DNA of 64,000 bases from Sphingomonas sp. BK580 (GCF_014194975.1 NZ_JACIAY010000003.1:451441-515440); one strand, 5' to 3'; positions 1-10,350 are shown, numbered from the stretch's first letter. Notes: generated by a model not told the origin, from the letters alone. Made by a program: numbers and translations.

Positions 1-300
1 CGAGATGGCGTCGTCCAGGATGTCGCCGGGATTGGTCGAGAGCCGCATCATCACGCGATGCTCGCCCGGCGTCGCGAACAGGCCCTGCGCCAGCTCGGGC
101 GGCAGGTCGGCGTCGATCGTGAGCACGCCCTCGAGGACGCCGTGCGCCTTGGCGTGGACGGCGCGCACGGCATGGCCGTAGTCCTCGTGCGTCGTCTCCA
201 GGATGCGGTCGAAGGTCGCGTTGAGCTGCACGACCGTCTCCGCCTCGTCGGGTTTCACCTGCTCGAGGTCGGGATGGTAGCGGATCGGGGCAGCATACAT
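1..300 (-). CDS. Catalase-family protein, N-terminal part (cut by window edge)
   Basis: The gene reads leftwards from an ATG at 300 and runs off the left edge, so only the first 100 residues are visible. The stretch HAKAHGVLEGVLTI (from His49), then DLPPELAQGLF and MRLSTNPGDILDD, matches the start of the heme-binding catalase core. In that fold the first His is the distal heme histidine and RLSTNPGD corresponds to the RFST region. The His lies closer to the N-terminus than in classical catalases, which suits the shorter catalase-like proteins often called only 'catalase family protein'. A peroxide-related role is likely but catalase activity is not assured. No strong Shine-Dalgarno sequence is evident. 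Confidence 0.75.
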   Translation of the reverse strand, partial: MYAAPIRYHPDLEQVKPDEAETVVQLNATFDRILETTHEDYGHAVRAVHAKAHGVLEGVLTIDADLPPELAQGLFATPGEHRVMMRLSTNPGDILDDAIS

Positions 301-369
301 CGTCGGCTCTCCTAGACGGATGCTCCTACCAACCCAGGTTAGCCTCGCGCGTTCCGCCGGCGGCCTACC

Positions 370-2406
370 TCACTGTACCGTGCGGCCCGTCCAGCGGTTC
401 ATCCAACCGATCACCTCGCGATACCATTGGCGCGAGTCCCTGGGCTTGAGCACCCAGTGGTTCTCGGCCGGGAAGACGAGCAGCCGCGACGGGACATCGC
501 GGCGCTGCAGCGCGGTGAACGCCGCCAGCCCCTGCGTGTAGGGGATGCGGAAGTCCTTCTCGCCGGTGATCACCAGCTGCGGCGTCTTCCAATTGTCGAC
601 GTGATTGACCGGGTTCCATTTCTCGTACGCCTGCGGGTCCTCGAAATAGGCTTTGCCGCCATGTTCCCACTCGTCGAACCACAGCTCCTCGGTCTCGTAC
701 GCCATCGCGCGCGCGTCGAAGACGCCGTCGTGCTGGACGATGCACTTGAAGCGATCGGGCCAACGCCCCTCGATCCAGTTCATCATATAGCCGCCGTAGC
801 TCGCGCCGAGCGCGCAGGCGTTGCCGCCGTCCATCCACTCGAACCTGGCCGTCGCGGCGGCGAGCCCCTTCTGCAGGTCCTCGAGCGGCCAGCCGCCCCA
901 GTTGTTGCGGATCGCGTCGGTGAAGGCCTGGCCGTAACCGGTCGAGCCGTGGAAATCGACCGCCACCAGCGCGTAGCCCGCGCCGGCGAACACCGCCGGG
1001 TTCCAGCGGTACGACCAGCTGTTGTTGCTGGACCCCTGCGGTCCGCCGTGGACCATATAGGCGATCGGCAGCTTGCCGGTGCTGCCCGCCGGTCGCACCG
1101 CATAGCCCCAGACGGTGTCGTCGTTGGCGCCCTTGAAGCTGAACCGCTCGACCGTCGGTATGTCGATGCCCGCGAGCTTGGCGGCGTTGACGCTGGTGAG
1201 CCGCTGCGGTGCGCGCCCAGGCGCGACGCGGTAGAAGTCGTCGGGCGCGATCAGGCTGTTCATCGCGACCACCGCGCCGCGCGGGCCGACCGCCACCGCG
1301 GCGACGTTGCCCTGCTGAGTCAGCCGCGTCACCTGCCCGCTCGCGGCGTCGACGCGCCATAGCGGGTTCTCCTGCGTGTCCTCGGCGGTGACGTAGAGCG
1401 AGCGCGAGTCGGGCGCCCAGCGCAGCGACCCGACCGAGCGGTCCCAGCGCTCGGTCAGCGAGGTCGAGCGCCCGGTCGCGAGGTCGCGCAGCGTGAGCAC
1501 GTAGCGATCGGCCTCGTAGCCGGGGCGGCGCATCGCCAGATAGGCGAGCGTGCGGCCGTCGGGCGAGGCGCTCGGCTGCGTGTCGGTGGCGCGGTTGGCG
1601 CCGGTGAGGTTGGTCGGTGCCGCGCTGGCGTCGGCGGGTACCTGGAAGACGTCCAGGTTGGTCGACAGCGGCTCGATCCGCCCCGCCTCGCGCAGCGCGA
1701 AATAGAGCGTGCGACCGTCCGGGCTCCAGCTCACCTCCTCGCCCCCGCCATAGGGCTTGGATGGGGTATCGCCGACCAGCCCGCCCATCACCGAGCGGCC
1801 GTTGCCGCGCGCGCCCTGCGCGGTGAGCGGCAGCACGAACAGCTGCGAGCGCGTGCCGTCCGCCCAGGTGTCCCAGTGACGCACGAACAGTTGGTCGTAG
1901 GTGCGGCCCGCGCCGGCGTCGGCGCGCTTCTTCACCATCGGCAGCTCGAGCGTGGGCGCGCCGGGGTTGCGGTCGGCCCAGACCACGAGCTTGTCGCCCG
2001 TGGGCGCGACCTTGAACCCGCCGAAGCCGCCCTTGAAATCGGTGAGCCGCCGCGGCGTCCCGCCGGTCACGGGCACCGCCCAGATCGCGTCGTCGGCGCT
2101 GAAATAGACGGTGCCGGCGACGATCTGCGGGTCGTTCTCGTCGAGCCTGGGGTCGGCGGCGAGCTTCTCGGGGGCGGCGCCGGCGCGGGTCAGATCGAGC
2201 CGCCACAGATCGTAGCGTCCGCGATCGGCGTCGAGGTCGGTCTCGCGCTGTGCCCAGACCAGCCAGTGGCCGTCGTCGGACATGGCGGGCGCGCCGACGC
2301 GGCTCAGCATCGTGACATCGTCGATGGTGAGCTGACGCGCGGCGGCGGGAGTGGCGAGCGCGGCGGCGGCGAGCGCGAGCAGACTCGCGACGGAGGTGCG
2401 GTTCAT
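370..2406 (-). CDS. S9 family prolyl oligopeptidase / acylaminoacyl-peptidase, exported
   Basis: A 678-residue serine peptidase. The start is the ATG at 2406, which gives a signal peptide (MNRTSVASLLALAAAALATPAAARQ); the longer open frame upstream has no homology. Residues about 25-420 carry PD40/WD40-like propeller repeats (for example SPDGRTLAYLAM), and the C-terminal third is an alpha/beta hydrolase. The nucleophile lies in GASYGG (Ser about 536), the Asp in GEKDFRIP (about 618) and the His in ENHW (about 650), the usual S9 triad order. It likely trims peptides in the periplasm. It lies 290 bp downstream of alaS on the same strand; two hairpins in the gap suggest separate transcription. 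Confidence 0.93.
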   Translation of the reverse strand: MNRTSVASLLALAAAALATPAAARQLTIDDVTMLSRVGAPAMSDDGHWLVWAQRETDLDADRGRYDLWRLDLTRAGAAPEKLAADPRLDENDPQIVAGTVYFSADDAIWAVPVTGGTPRRLTDFKGGFGGFKVAPTGDKLVVWADRNPGAPTLELPMVKKRADAGAGRTYDQLFVRHWDTWADGTRSQLFVLPLTAQGARGNGRSVMGGLVGDTPSKPYGGGEEVSWSPDGRTLYFALREAGRIEPLSTNLDVFQVPADASAAPTNLTGANRATDTQPSASPDGRTLAYLAMRRPGYEADRYVLTLRDLATGRSTSLTERWDRSVGSLRWAPDSRSLYVTAEDTQENPLWRVDAASGQVTRLTQQGNVAAVAVGPRGAVVAMNSLIAPDDFYRVAPGRAPQRLTSVNAAKLAGIDIPTVERFSFKGANDDTVWGYAVRPAGSTGKLPIAYMVHGGPQGSSNNSWSYRWNPAVFAGAGYALVAVDFHGSTGYGQAFTDAIRNNWGGWPLEDLQKGLAAATARFEWMDGGNACALGASYGGYMMNWIEGRWPDRFKCIVQHDGVFDARAMAYETEELWFDEWEHGGKAYFEDPQAYEKWNPVNHVDNWKTPQLVITGEKDFRIPYTQGLAAFTALQRRDVPSRLLVFPAENHWVLKPRDSRQWYREVIGWMNRWTGRTVQ

Positions 2407-2493
2407 CGCGCGACGATACAGCAGAAGGTGACGGCTGAGACAATGCGAACGGTGGCGCGTGGCGGCGGGGAGGACGCTTTCCCCGCTTCTGCC

Positions 2494-2605
2494 ACCCCGG
2501 TGAACCCGGGGTCCAGGTGGGTGACGCCGCGTGCGGTCACTTCGGCCGTCGCAAGTGGTCCCCGGCGTGCGCCGCGGCGGCAGCTCAGGTGAGCAGCGGC
2601 TCACC
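2494..2605 (-). terminator. Two GC-rich hairpins between alaS and the S9 peptidase
   Basis: Two perfect 7-bp stems lie in the 290-bp gap: ACCCCGG/CCGGGGT (2494-2500 with 2506-2512) and GGTGAGC/GCTCACC (2588-2594 with 2599-2605, 4-base loop). Neither is followed by a T-run in either direction, so they are at best weak terminators of alaS or mRNA-stabilising structures. The rest of the gap shows no gene. Confidence 0.3.
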
Positions 2606-2696
2606 CTCGATCAGACCGCCGAGCCCCTGCGCGCGCCGGGGCCGAGATGCGGCAAACGACACGCTGGCGGCCCGGGGTTCCTGAGGAACGCTTCCC

Positions 2697-5375
2697 TCAC
2701 GCCTCCGCGGTCGCCCCTTCCAGCGCCGCGCGGATCGCGGCGAGTGCCTCCGCCGCCTGCGAGCCGTCCGGGCCACCGCCCTGCGCCATGTCGGGGCGAC
2801 CGCCGCCGCCCTGCCCGCCCAGCGCGGCGACGGCGCGGCGCAGCAGATCGACCGCGTTGAAGCGCCCCACCAGATCCTCGGTCACCCCGACCGCGACCGA
2901 GGCGCGCCCGTCGTTGACCGCGATCACCGCCGCCACGCCCGAGCCGACGCGCTGCTTGGCCTCGTCGACCGCGCCACGCAGTCCCTTGGCGTCGAAGCCG
3001 TCGAGCACCTGGCCGACGAAGGCGACGTCGCCGACCCGCTCCGGACCCGACGGCGCGCCGCCGGCACCGCCGCCGAGCGCCAGCGCCTTCTTCGCCTCGG
3101 CCAGCTCGCGCTCGAGCCGACGCCGCTCGTCGAGCAGCGCGGTGACTCGCGCGGGCACCTCGTCCGGCGTGGTGCGCAGCGACGCCGCGACGGCGCGCAG
3201 CGTCTCGTCGCGCGCGCTGAGGTAAGCGCGTGCCGCCTCGCCGGTCAGCGCCTCGACACGGCGCACGCCGCTCGACACCGCGCTCTCGCCGACGATCTTC
3301 AACAGGCCGATGTCGCCGAGCGCGCCGACGTGCGTGCCGCCGCACAGCTCGATCGAGTAGGTCGCGCCGTCCGCCTCGCGGCCCATCGACACGACGCGGA
3401 CCTCGTCGCCATACTTCTCGCCGAACAGCGCCATCGCGCCCATCGCGATCGCGTCGTCGGGGGTCATCAGGCGCGTCTCAACCGCGCCGTTGCCGCGGAT
3501 CTGCGCGTTGACCGCGGCCTCGGCATCGGCGAGCTCGGCTGGCGTCATCGCGCTGGGGTGCGAGACGTCGAAGCGCAGCCGCTCGGGCGCGACCAGCGAA
3601 CCCTTCTGCGCCACGTGTGTGCCGAGCCGCTGGCGCAGCGCCTCGTGCAACAGGTGCGTGGCGGAGTGATTGGCGCGGATCGCGCCGCGCCGCGCGTGAT
3701 CGACCGTCAGCCGCACCGTGTCGCCGACCGCCAGCTCACCCGCGTCGATCGCGGCGTGATGGACCCAGAGCTTGCCGAGCTGCTTCGACGTGTCGGTCAC
3801 GCGCGCCGCCACACCCGAGTCGGTGGCGAGCGTGCCCGCGTCGCCGACCTGGCCGCCGCTCTCGCCGTAGAAGGGGGTCTGGTTGACGATCACGTCGACC
3901 TGGTCGCCCGCGGCGACGCGCTCGACTCGCGCGCCGTCCTTGACCAGCGCGAGCACCACGCCCTCGCCGCTCTCGCTGGCGTAACCGGTGAACTCGGTCG
4001 CGCCGAACTGGTCGGCGAGGTCGAACCACAATTCGTCCGAGGCTTTGGCGCCCGAGCCCTTCCACGCCGCGCGCGCGGCGCGTTTCTGCTCGGCCATCGC
4101 CGCGTCGAAGCCGGCGCGATCGACGCGGTAACCCTGCGCGCGCAGTGCGTCCTCGGTGAGGTCGTAGGGGAAGCCGAACGTGTCGTAGAGCTTGAACGCG
4201 GTCTCGCCCGCGAGCGTGTCGCCCGGCCGCATCCCGCCCGTGGCGTCGTCGAGCAGGCGCAGGCCCTTCTCCAGCGTCTGGCGGAAGCGAGTCTCCTCCT
4301 GTTGCAGCGTCGCCTCGATCAGCGGCTGCGCGCGCACCAGCTCGGGGTAAGCCGCACCCATCTCGGCGACGAGCGCGGGCACCAGGCGGTGCATCAGCGG
4401 CTCCTTGGCGCCGAGCAGGTGCGCGTGGCGCATCGCGCGGCGCATGATCCGGCGCAGCACATAGCCGCGGCCCTCGTTGGCGGGCAGCACGCCGTCGGCG
4501 ACGAGGAAGCCCGAGCAGCGCAGGTGATCGGCGATGACGCGGTGGCTCGCCTGATTGTCGCCGGTGGTGGCGGTGTGGGTCAGCGCGCCCGACGCGGCGA
4601 TCAGCGCCTTGAACGTGTCGGTGTCGTAATTGTCATGGACGCCCTGCATCACCGCGGCGACGCGCTCCAGCCCCATGCCGGTGTCAATCGACGGGCGCGG
4701 CAGGTCGCCGACGATCGCGTCGGCCTCCTGCACGAACTGCATGAAGACGAGGTTCCAGATCTCGACGAAACGGTCGCCGTCCTCGTCGGGCGATCCCGGC
4801 GGGCCGCCCGGGATATGGTCGCCATGGTCGTAGAAGATCTCGGAGCATGGCCCGCACGGCCCGTCCGACCCCATCGCCCAGAAATTGTCTTTCGTCGGGA
4901 TGCGGATGATGCGTTGGTCGGGCAGGCCCGCGATCTTCTTCCACAGGTCGAACGCCTGATCGTCGGTGTGGAAGACGGTCGCGGTCAGCTTGTCGGCCGG
5001 CAGCCCCCATTCCTTGGTCAGCAGCGTCCACGCGTGCGTGATCGCCTGCTCCTTGAAATAGTCGCCGAACGAGAAGTTGCCGAGCATCTCGAAGAAGGTG
5101 TGGTGGCGCGCGGTATAGCCGACATTGTCGAGGTCGTTGTGCTTGCCGCCGGCGCGGACGCACTTCTGCGCGCTGGTCGCGGTGGTGTACGGCCGCGTCT
5201 CGAGCCCGGTGAAGACGTTCTTGAACGGCACCATGCCGGCGTTGACGAACATCAGCGTCGGGTCATTCTGCGGCACCAACGGTGCCGACGGCACGATGCG
5301 GTGCCCGCTGCCGCCGAAATAGTCCAGGAACGAGCGGCGGAGATCGTTGGTCGAGGTGGTGCTGGTCGAGCTCAT
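2697..5375 (-). CDS. alaS: Alanyl-tRNA synthetase
   Basis: Charges tRNA-Ala with alanine in the cytoplasm and edits mischarged serine and glycine. The start is the ATG at 5375 ([16 protein letters not shown]), giving 892 residues, close to the usual 870-890. The class II catalytic domain opens with [20 protein letters not shown] and [14 protein letters not shown]. The editing domain shows [11 protein letters not shown] near residue 573 and CGGTHV near 677, which together provide the four zinc ligands. The C-terminal 160 residues form the coiled-coil and C-Ala region ([16 protein letters not shown]), ending in a glycine-rich DHH-type segment. All expected motifs are intact. An upstream continuous frame to 6533 is a high-GC artefact. 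Confidence 0.98.
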   Translation of the reverse strand: MSSTSTTSTNDLRRSFLDYFGGSGHRIVPSAPLVPQNDPTLMFVNAGMVPFKNVFTGLETRPYTTATSAQKCVRAGGKHNDLDNVGYTARHHTFFEMLGNFSFGDYFKEQAITHAWTLLTKEWGLPADKLTATVFHTDDQAFDLWKKIAGLPDQRIIRIPTKDNFWAMGSDGPCGPCSEIFYDHGDHIPGGPPGSPDEDGDRFVEIWNLVFMQFVQEADAIVGDLPRPSIDTGMGLERVAAVMQGVHDNYDTDTFKALIAASGALTHTATTGDNQASHRVIADHLRCSGFLVADGVLPANEGRGYVLRRIMRRAMRHAHLLGAKEPLMHRLVPALVAEMGAAYPELVRAQPLIEATLQQEETRFRQTLEKGLRLLDDATGGMRPGDTLAGETAFKLYDTFGFPYDLTEDALRAQGYRVDRAGFDAAMAEQKRAARAAWKGSGAKASDELWFDLADQFGATEFTGYASESGEGVVLALVKDGARVERVAAGDQVDVIVNQTPFYGESGGQVGDAGTLATDSGVAARVTDTSKQLGKLWVHHAAIDAGELAVGDTVRLTVDHARRGAIRANHSATHLLHEALRQRLGTHVAQKGSLVAPERLRFDVSHPSAMTPAELADAEAAVNAQIRGNGAVETRLMTPDDAIAMGAMALFGEKYGDEVRVVSMGREADGATYSIELCGGTHVGALGDIGLLKIVGESAVSSGVRRVEALTGEAARAYLSARDETLRAVAASLRTTPDEVPARVTALLDERRRLERELAEAKKALALGGGAGGAPSGPERVGDVAFVGQVLDGFDAKGLRGAVDEAKQRVGSGVAAVIAVNDGRASVAVGVTEDLVGRFNAVDLLRRAVAALGGQGGGGRPDMAQGGGPDGSQAAEALAAIRAALEGATAEA

Positions 5376-5534
5376 GGCCGGGTGACTTAATCGCCCATGG
5401 CGGCGCTGCCTAGCCTCAGGCGTTGCAAAGCGGCAACGATGCCGACCTATCCCGTTCCGGGACAGGATGCGGCTCTTTGTGAATCTATGGTTAACGGGTA
5501 GATGACCGCTCACAGGAGCAGGGGGATACACGAC

Positions 5535-6272
5535 ATGAACGTACGGAAGTGGCTTCTCGCCGCGGCGACCGGTGCTGTGCTCGCGCCGCTGGGTGCCTCG
5601 GCGGCAACGATCGTCGCCACCGACAGCGAGTCGGTCCTGCTGGGTATCCCACGCTTCGACTCCAGCTTGGGCACGTTGAACAAGGTGACGCTCGACGTGA
5701 GCGTCACGAAGTTCCGCTCGTGGTTGCTCCGCGCGCCCTCCGGCACGACCTCGCCGGTCGCGCTCGACTGGTCGGTCAACGGCGATTGGCAGTTGCTCGG
5801 CAACGGTCTCGCGGCGCCGCTGCTGGTCCCGATCGTCGGCAGCGGCAGCAGCACCGTCGCGCTCTCGCCGGCCGCTGGCACGGACTTCGGCTATTTCGAG
5901 GTGTCCGGCAGCGGCACCGGGTCGGCAACGCTCGACACCAGCTATTTCATCGGCTCGCAGCGCGTCTACTTCAACGGCTTCGACCTGGGCTTCAACGCGC
6001 CGCCGGCGGGCGACACGACGATCACCGGCGTGCCGACGGGCGGTGCGGTGACCCATCTGTCGCGCTCCTGCCAGCTCGGCTTCGGCGGCACGCCGATGCC
6101 CGCGGACGACGATTTCTGCGGCAGCGTGCGCTATACGCTCACTTACGACTACACGCCCTTCGGCGCGGCCGTGCCCGAGCCGGCGAGCTGGGCGATGATG
6201 GTGCTCGGGTTCGGCCTCGCCGGTGCCGCGATCCGGCGTCGTCGCGCCGTCGGCGATCGCGCGGCCGCCTGA
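5535..6272 (+). CDS. PEPxxWA-CTERM sorting-domain protein, exported
   Basis: A 245-residue secreted protein of unknown function. The ATG at 5535 is preceded by an AGGAGCAGGGGG stretch and starts a clear signal peptide ([20 protein letters not shown]). The body is rich in Ser/Thr/Gly and beta-strand-like. The C-terminus carries the sorting signal [20 protein letters not shown] followed by IRRRR: the PEPxxWA motif, a membrane helix and an arginine cluster. By family this is a substrate of the exosortase-like system linked to surface or exopolysaccharide traits in sphingomonads. The gene is divergent from alaS and ends 4 bp before the convergent M24 gene. Confidence 0.9.
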   Translation: MNVRKWLLAAATGAVLAPLGASAATIVATDSESVLLGIPRFDSSLGTLNKVTLDVSVTKFRSWLLRAPSGTTSPVALDWSVNGDWQLLGNGLAAPLLVPIVGSGSSTVALSPAAGTDFGYFEVSGSGTGSATLDTSYFIGSQRVYFNGFDLGFNAPPAGDTTITGVPTGGAVTHLSRSCQLGFGGTPMPADDDFCGSVRYTLTYDYTPFGAAVPEPASWAMMVLGFGLAGAAIRRRRAVGDRAAA

Positions 6273-6276
6273 CGCC

Positions 6277-7566
6277 TCAGACCGGCCGCTCGATCGAATC
6301 GGGCGGTTCGCTGAACCAGCGCGGGCCGTCGGCGGTGACGTGGAAGCAATCCTCCAGCCGGACGCCGAACTTGCCCGGCAGGTACAGGCCGGGCTCGTCC
6401 GAGAAGCACATGCCGGGCGCGAGTCGCGTGCTCTCGCCGCGGACGAGGTTGACCGGCTCGTGCCCGTCCATGCCGATGCCGTGTCCGGTGCGGTGCGACA
6501 GGCCCGGCAGCCGGTAGGCCGGGCCATAGCCAAGCGGCTCGTAATAGCCGCGGACGGCGTCGTCGACCGCGCCGGCCGCGACGCCGACGCGCGCGGTGCG
6601 GAAGGCGAGCGCCTGTGCCGCCTTCACCTGATCCCATACCCGCCGCTGCGCAACCGAGGCGCTGCCGTGCACCCAGGTGCGCGACACGTCCGACTGGTAC
6701 CCCTGGACGGTGCAGCCGCAGTCCATCAGCACCACCTGACCATCGTCGAGGCGGATCACCTCGCGGCTGCCGTGGGGCAGCGCGGCGGCGGGACCGATCA
6801 GCGCCAGCGCGAACTCGGGCTCGCCGCCGAGCTTCTCGGTCGCGGCGGTCATCAGCGCGCCGATCTGCTGGCCGGTCATGCCCTTCTCGACCCGCGGATA
6901 GGTCCAGCGATAGGCCGCGAGCGTCACGTCCGTGGCGCGCTGCATCAGCGCGATCTCGGCCGCGGTCTTGATCATGCGGCAGCCGCGCACGACCGGATCG
7001 GCGCTGACCAGCCTTGCCCCCGGCAGCGCGCGCGCCAGGCCGGCGTAGACGAAGTAGCGCACGCTCTCCTCCACGCCGACCGGACGCGCCGCCAGCCCGC
7101 GGTCGCGCAGGAAGCCCGCGACCGTCGCGAGCGGATCCTGGTCCTCCTGCCATACGCGCACCTCCGCCGGCACCGCCAGCGTCTGGCGGACCGACGGTTC
7201 CTCGAAGAACGGCGTGACGACACACGGCTCGCCCTCGACCGGCAGGATCGCCGCGGTGAGCCGCTCGCTGCGCCCCCAGCGCACCCCGCTGAAATAGATC
7301 AGGCTCGATCCCGGCTCGACCAGCACCGCGCCGATCCCGTGCGCGCGCATCAGCGCCTGCGCCCGCCCCAGCCGCGACGCGCGCTCGGCGGCGTCGATCG
7401 GGCGCGCGTCGGCGGTGAGGTCATGCAGCGCGGTCAGATCCGGCGCGGCGGCGCGCACGACCGCGGCGGACGCGTCGGCCGGCACCGCGCTCGTCCCCGC
7501 CAGCAGCGCCGCACCGCCGGTGAGCACGTCGCGGCGGGCGGGGCGATAGGGGCTTCGCGTCGTCAT
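6277..7566 (-). CDS. M24 family metallopeptidase (Xaa-Pro aminopeptidase-like), probable Tat export
   Basis: A 429-residue pita-bread peptidase. The N-terminus has [15 protein letters not shown], a twin-arginine signal followed by a hydrophobic stretch, so export as a folded metalloprotein is likely. A creatinase-type N-terminal domain is followed by the catalytic domain. Putative metal ligands are the two Asp in [18 protein letters not shown] (about residue 280), His in [11 protein letters not shown] (about 362) and the Glu residues in [11 protein letters not shown] and RLEDCFHVT. It may cleave Xaa-Pro dipeptides in the periplasm. The gene is divergent from the symporter at 7640 across 73 bp, so peptide cleavage and amino-acid uptake may be linked (inference). 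Confidence 0.9.
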   Translation of the reverse strand: MTTRSPYRPARRDVLTGGAALLAGTSAVPADASAAVVRAAAPDLTALHDLTADARPIDAAERASRLGRAQALMRAHGIGAVLVEPGSSLIYFSGVRWGRSERLTAAILPVEGEPCVVTPFFEEPSVRQTLAVPAEVRVWQEDQDPLATVAGFLRDRGLAARPVGVEESVRYFVYAGLARALPGARLVSADPVVRGCRMIKTAAEIALMQRATDVTLAAYRWTYPRVEKGMTGQQIGALMTAATEKLGGEPEFALALIGPAAALPHGSREVIRLDDGQVVLMDCGCTVQGYQSDVSRTWVHGSASVAQRRVWDQVKAAQALAFRTARVGVAAGAVDDAVRGYYEPLGYGPAYRLPGLSHRTGHGIGMDGHEPVNLVRGESTRLAPGMCFSDEPGLYLPGKFGVRLEDCFHVTADGPRWFSEPPDSIERPV

Positions 7567-7639
7567 GCACCGGCACTAGGGCGCTTGACCGAGTGCTCGC
7601 AATCCCCTTCCCTCGCGCGCGCATCAACCGGAGCGACGA

Positions 7640-8962
7640 ATGGCCAAACGGCTGACCCTCTACATCCTCGTCGGGCTCGCGCTCGGCCTCGTGCTGGGCC
7701 TCGTGCTCAACGTGTGGCTCGACGACGGCACGCCCGCGGGGGCGAAGCGCGCCACCGAGGTCGCCGGTTATTTCTCGATCGTCACCACCTTGTTCCTGCG
7801 ACTGATCAAGATGATCATCGCGCCGCTGGTGTTCGCGACGCTCGTCTCGGGTATCGCGCAGATGGGCGATACGCGCGCGCTCGGCCGGATCGGCGCGCGC
7901 AGCCTCGCCTGGTTCCTCTCGGCGAGCCTGCTGTCGCTCACGCTCGGGCTCATCATGGTCAACCTGCTCCAGCCCGGCGTCGGCGTGGGCCTGGCGCTGC
8001 CGGCCGCGGGCGGGACGAGCGGGCTCGAGACGGCGGCGTTCAACCTCAAGGACTTCTTCACCCATATCGTGCCGTCCTCGATGGTCGACGCGATGGCCAA
8101 GAACGAGATCCTGCAGATCGTCGTGATGTCGGTCTTCGTCGGCGTCGCGATCACCGCGGTGGGCGAGAAAGCCGCGCCGCTGGTGCGCGCGATCGACGCG
8201 CTGGTCCATGTCATGCTGCAGGTGACCGACTATGTCATGCGCGTCGCGCCGCTCGCCGTCTTCGCCGCGGTCGCCGGCACGCTGACCGAGCGCGGGCCCG
8301 ACGTGATCGGTCAGCTCGCTTTTTTCATGGGCAGCTTCTATCTTACGCTGCTGGTGCTGTGGGCGGCGCTGCTGGGCATCGGATTCCTGTTCCTCGGTCC
8401 GCGCATCGGCGCGCTGATCCGCCACGTGCGCGAGCCGCTGCTGGTGGCCTTCTCCACCGCCTCCTCGGAGGCGGCCTATCCGCGCATGCTCGAGGCGCTC
8501 GACCGCTTCGGCGTGCCGCCGCGGATCGCCAGCTTCGTGCTGCCGCTGGGCTATTCGTTCAACCTCGACGGCTCGATGATCTACATGACCTTCGCGTCGC
8601 TGTTCATCGCCCAGGCGTACGGCATCGACATGTCGCTCGGGCAGATGGTGACGATGCTCCTCGTGCTGATGGTGACCAGCAAGGGGATCGCGGGAGTGCC
8701 GCGTGCCAGCCTGGTGGTGATCGCGGCGACGCTGCCGATGTTCCACCTGCCCGAGGCGGGCCTGCTGCTGATCCTCGCGATCGACCACTTCCTCGACATG
8801 GGGCGCACCGCCACCAACGTGATCGGCAACGCGGTGGCGAGCGCCGTGATCGCGAGATGGGAGGGCGGCTTCGACCCGCCCGAGCCGCTCGCGATCGAGC
8901 CCGCGCGCGCGCCCGCGGGCGACGGTCCGGCGCGGCCGGTGGAGCGGTTCGGCGACGCGTGA
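7640..8962 (+). CDS. Dicarboxylate/glutamate:cation symporter (DAACS family)
   Basis: A 440-residue inner-membrane transporter with eight or so membrane segments plus two re-entrant hairpins. The start at 7640 has GGAG seven bases upstream. Family signatures are intact: ASSEAAYPRMLEALDRFGVP (HP1 region), LPLGYSFNLDGSMIYM (TM7, NLDGS variant of NMDGT), and the TM8 segment with DHFLDMGRTATNVIGNAVA. Members take up C4-dicarboxylates, aspartate or glutamate with protons or sodium. The substrate cannot be fixed from sequence alone. Confidence 0.93.
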   Translation: MAKRLTLYILVGLALGLVLGLVLNVWLDDGTPAGAKRATEVAGYFSIVTTLFLRLIKMIIAPLVFATLVSGIAQMGDTRALGRIGARSLAWFLSASLLSLTLGLIMVNLLQPGVGVGLALPAAGGTSGLETAAFNLKDFFTHIVPSSMVDAMAKNEILQIVVMSVFVGVAITAVGEKAAPLVRAIDALVHVMLQVTDYVMRVAPLAVFAAVAGTLTERGPDVIGQLAFFMGSFYLTLLVLWAALLGIGFLFLGPRIGALIRHVREPLLVAFSTASSEAAYPRMLEALDRFGVPPRIASFVLPLGYSFNLDGSMIYMTFASLFIAQAYGIDMSLGQMVTMLLVLMVTSKGIAGVPRASLVVIAATLPMFHLPEAGLLLILAIDHFLDMGRTATNVIGNAVASAVIARWEGGFDPPEPLAIEPARAPAGDGPARPVERFGDA

Positions 8963-9002
8963 GCCGCTCCGCTAGTCACCCTGTGTTATCTAACGCGGTC
9001 AC

Positions 9003-9881
9003 TCAGCTCACCGCAGCCCGCCGCCGATAGCTCAGCGCCTCGGCGACATGCGCGCGGCGGACCGGCTCGGAGCCGGCCAGATCGGCGATCGTGCGGCTGG
9101 TCCGCAGCACCCGGGTGTAGCCGCGCGCCGACAGGCGCAGCGTCGTCGCGGCCTCGACCAGCAGCGCGCGACCGGCCTCGTCGGGCGTGGCGAAGCGGTC
9201 GAGCCGGTCGCCCTCGAGCTCGGCGTTGGTGCGCAGCCCGGTGCCGGCGAGCCGCTCGCGCTGCACCTCGCGCGCGGCGGCGACCCGCGCGCCGACCTCG
9301 GCCGAGCCCTCCGCCGCGGGCGGCAGCGCCAGCTCGAGCGCGGTCAGCGCGGCGACCTCGACGTGCAGGTCGATCCGATCGAGCAGCGGGCCCGAGACGC
9401 GCGCCTGATAGTCGAGGCCGCAGCGCGGCGCGCGTCCGCACGACAGCGCGGGGTCGCCGAGATGGCCGCAGCGGCACGGGTTCATCGCCGCCACTAGCTG
9501 CACCCGCGCGGGATAGGTCACGTGCGCGTTGGCGCGGGCGATGCTGACGGTGCCGCTCTCGAGCGGCTGGCGCAGCGAGTCGAGTACCGCGCGCTGGAAC
9601 TCGGGCAGCTCGTCGAGGAACAGCACGCCGTTGTGCGCCAGGCTCACCTCGCCCGGTCGCACGCGCAGCCCGCCGCCGGTCAGCGCCGCGATGCTCGCCG
9701 AATGGTGCGGGGCGCGGAACGGGCGCACGCGCGTCAGCGCGCCGCCCGCGAGCGTCCCCGCGACCGACTGGACCATCGACACTTCCAGCGCCTCGGCCGA
9801 GTCGAGCGGCGGCAGGATGCCAGGCAGGCACGCCGCCATCAGCGACTTGCCCGCGCCGGGCGGGCCGACGAACAGCAGGTT
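9003..9881 (-). pseudogene. YifB/ComM-type Mg-chelatase-like AAA ATPase, N-terminally truncated
   Basis: The visible part starts at the Walker A region (NLLFVGPPGAGKSLMA) and runs to the normal C-terminus. It contains VLFLDELPEF (Walker B), AMNPCRCGHLGD and the Mg-chelatase C-terminal helix bundle (GYTRVLRTSRTIADLAG). A full YifB/ComM protein has about 500 residues with a 200-residue N-terminal domain. Here homology stops abruptly at about 9881. The open frame continues to 10004, but through copy 1 of the interspersed repeat rather than YifB sequence. The break marks the junction between core and accessory DNA, and the product is almost surely non-functional. Confidence 0.85.
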
Positions 9882-9962
9882 CGATATGGCTACACCGGTG
9901 CTGTGAGCTGCGCTTTGTGGGTCAGAATGCGTCTCCCCCTGTTCTTCTAACGAGGTGACAAA

Positions 9963-10023
9963 GACCCAAAACCGGTCACTCAGGGCCGCCCGCCGATCGC
10001 CCAACTCCGGACGCTTGTTCAGG
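9963..10023 (+). repeat. Interspersed ~60-bp repeat, copy 1
   Basis: Begins GACCCAAAACCGGTCACTCA and ends CCAACTCCGGACGCTTGTTC. It shares both blocks with ten other copies in the window (consensus GACCCANAACCGGTCA, 25-30 variable bases, then CCNANCTTTGGNCGNTCGTT). It sits just beyond the truncated end of YifB. On the minus strand several copies translate to a LDDRFWV-like string, which is why they appear as short spurious ORFs. Confidence 0.75.
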
Positions 10024-10230
10024 TTGAACCTTAGCCTGTTTTTATCGGCTTCTCGCGGCGAGCAGCGAAAGTAAGGCTCACCTCGGCGACATCAGTACAG
10101 GCTTTTTGCCCTTCGCCTTTCCACTCTAACCTCCCTCCCCAGCGCCTCACGGGTAAGGTCATTTCGGCGCCTTTACGCTCTTGCCAAAAGTCCTTGCATG
10201 CACTTTCGTATAGGCTCATGGTTCAACGAT

Positions 10231-10294
10231 CGCTGACATTCGCTTCGTAAGCGTCGGCGGCTGAGAGACAGCGAGCTCCCGCTTACGCGCGGAG
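10231..10294 (+). promoter_or_regulatory. Pseudoknot leader element, copy 1
   Basis: Stem P1 pairs CGCTGAC (10231-10237) with GTCGGCG (10253-10259). The loop contains CGTAAGC (10246-10252), which can pair with GCTTACG (10281-10287) downstream to make an H-type pseudoknot. Between them is the conserved core GCTGAGAGAC then GCTCCC. GGAG (10291-10294) follows the last stem by three bases, and a start codon lies at 10303. Copies 2-4 keep the same pairing with different bases. Control of translation initiation is inferred from the position. Confidence 0.65.
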
Positions 10295-10302
10295 TGACGT
10301 AT

Positions 10303-10350
10303 ATGGACCTCCTCGAACTGCCCCTGACGATCAAGTGCGGCCTGCAATGA
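10303..10350 (+). CDS. 15-residue leader ORF, shrunken relative of the 49.57-kb protein
   Basis: Encodes MDLLELPLTIKCGLQ. It starts 8 bases after the GGAG that follows pseudoknot copy 1. Its MDLLEL start resembles MDLIELH (12229) and MNLAELH (49569). Its stop overlaps the next start in ATGA, just as the 49.57-kb homologue overlaps its neighbour. It looks like an internal deletion that kept the start and the coupling to the membrane protein. Whether the peptide matters is unknown. Confidence 0.4.
   Translation: MDLLELPLTIKCGLQ

Noticed and set aside
365..2443. A 692-residue frame overlapping the S9 peptidase
   Set aside because: It is a shadow frame in high-GC DNA: Arg/Ala-rich translation and no domain, while the other frame has a full catalytic triad.
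3330..5390. A 686-residue plus-strand frame opposite alaS
   Set aside because: It is antisense to alaS with a typical shadow composition (Arg, Ala, Val, Gly) and no ribosome-binding site.
7421..8788. A 455-residue minus-strand frame rich in His, Asp and Arg
   Set aside because: Antisense shadow of the symporter; the composition is an artefact of codon structure.
9963..10219. Short minus-strand ORFs containing a DRFWV string
   Set aside because: They arise from the interspersed repeat; the same string appears at several unrelated places without start signals or conserved length.
10258..10270. CTGAGA in the leaders as a TPP riboswitch signature
   Set aside because: The other conserved TPP elements (for example the GAACCTGATC-type segment) are absent and the fold is different.
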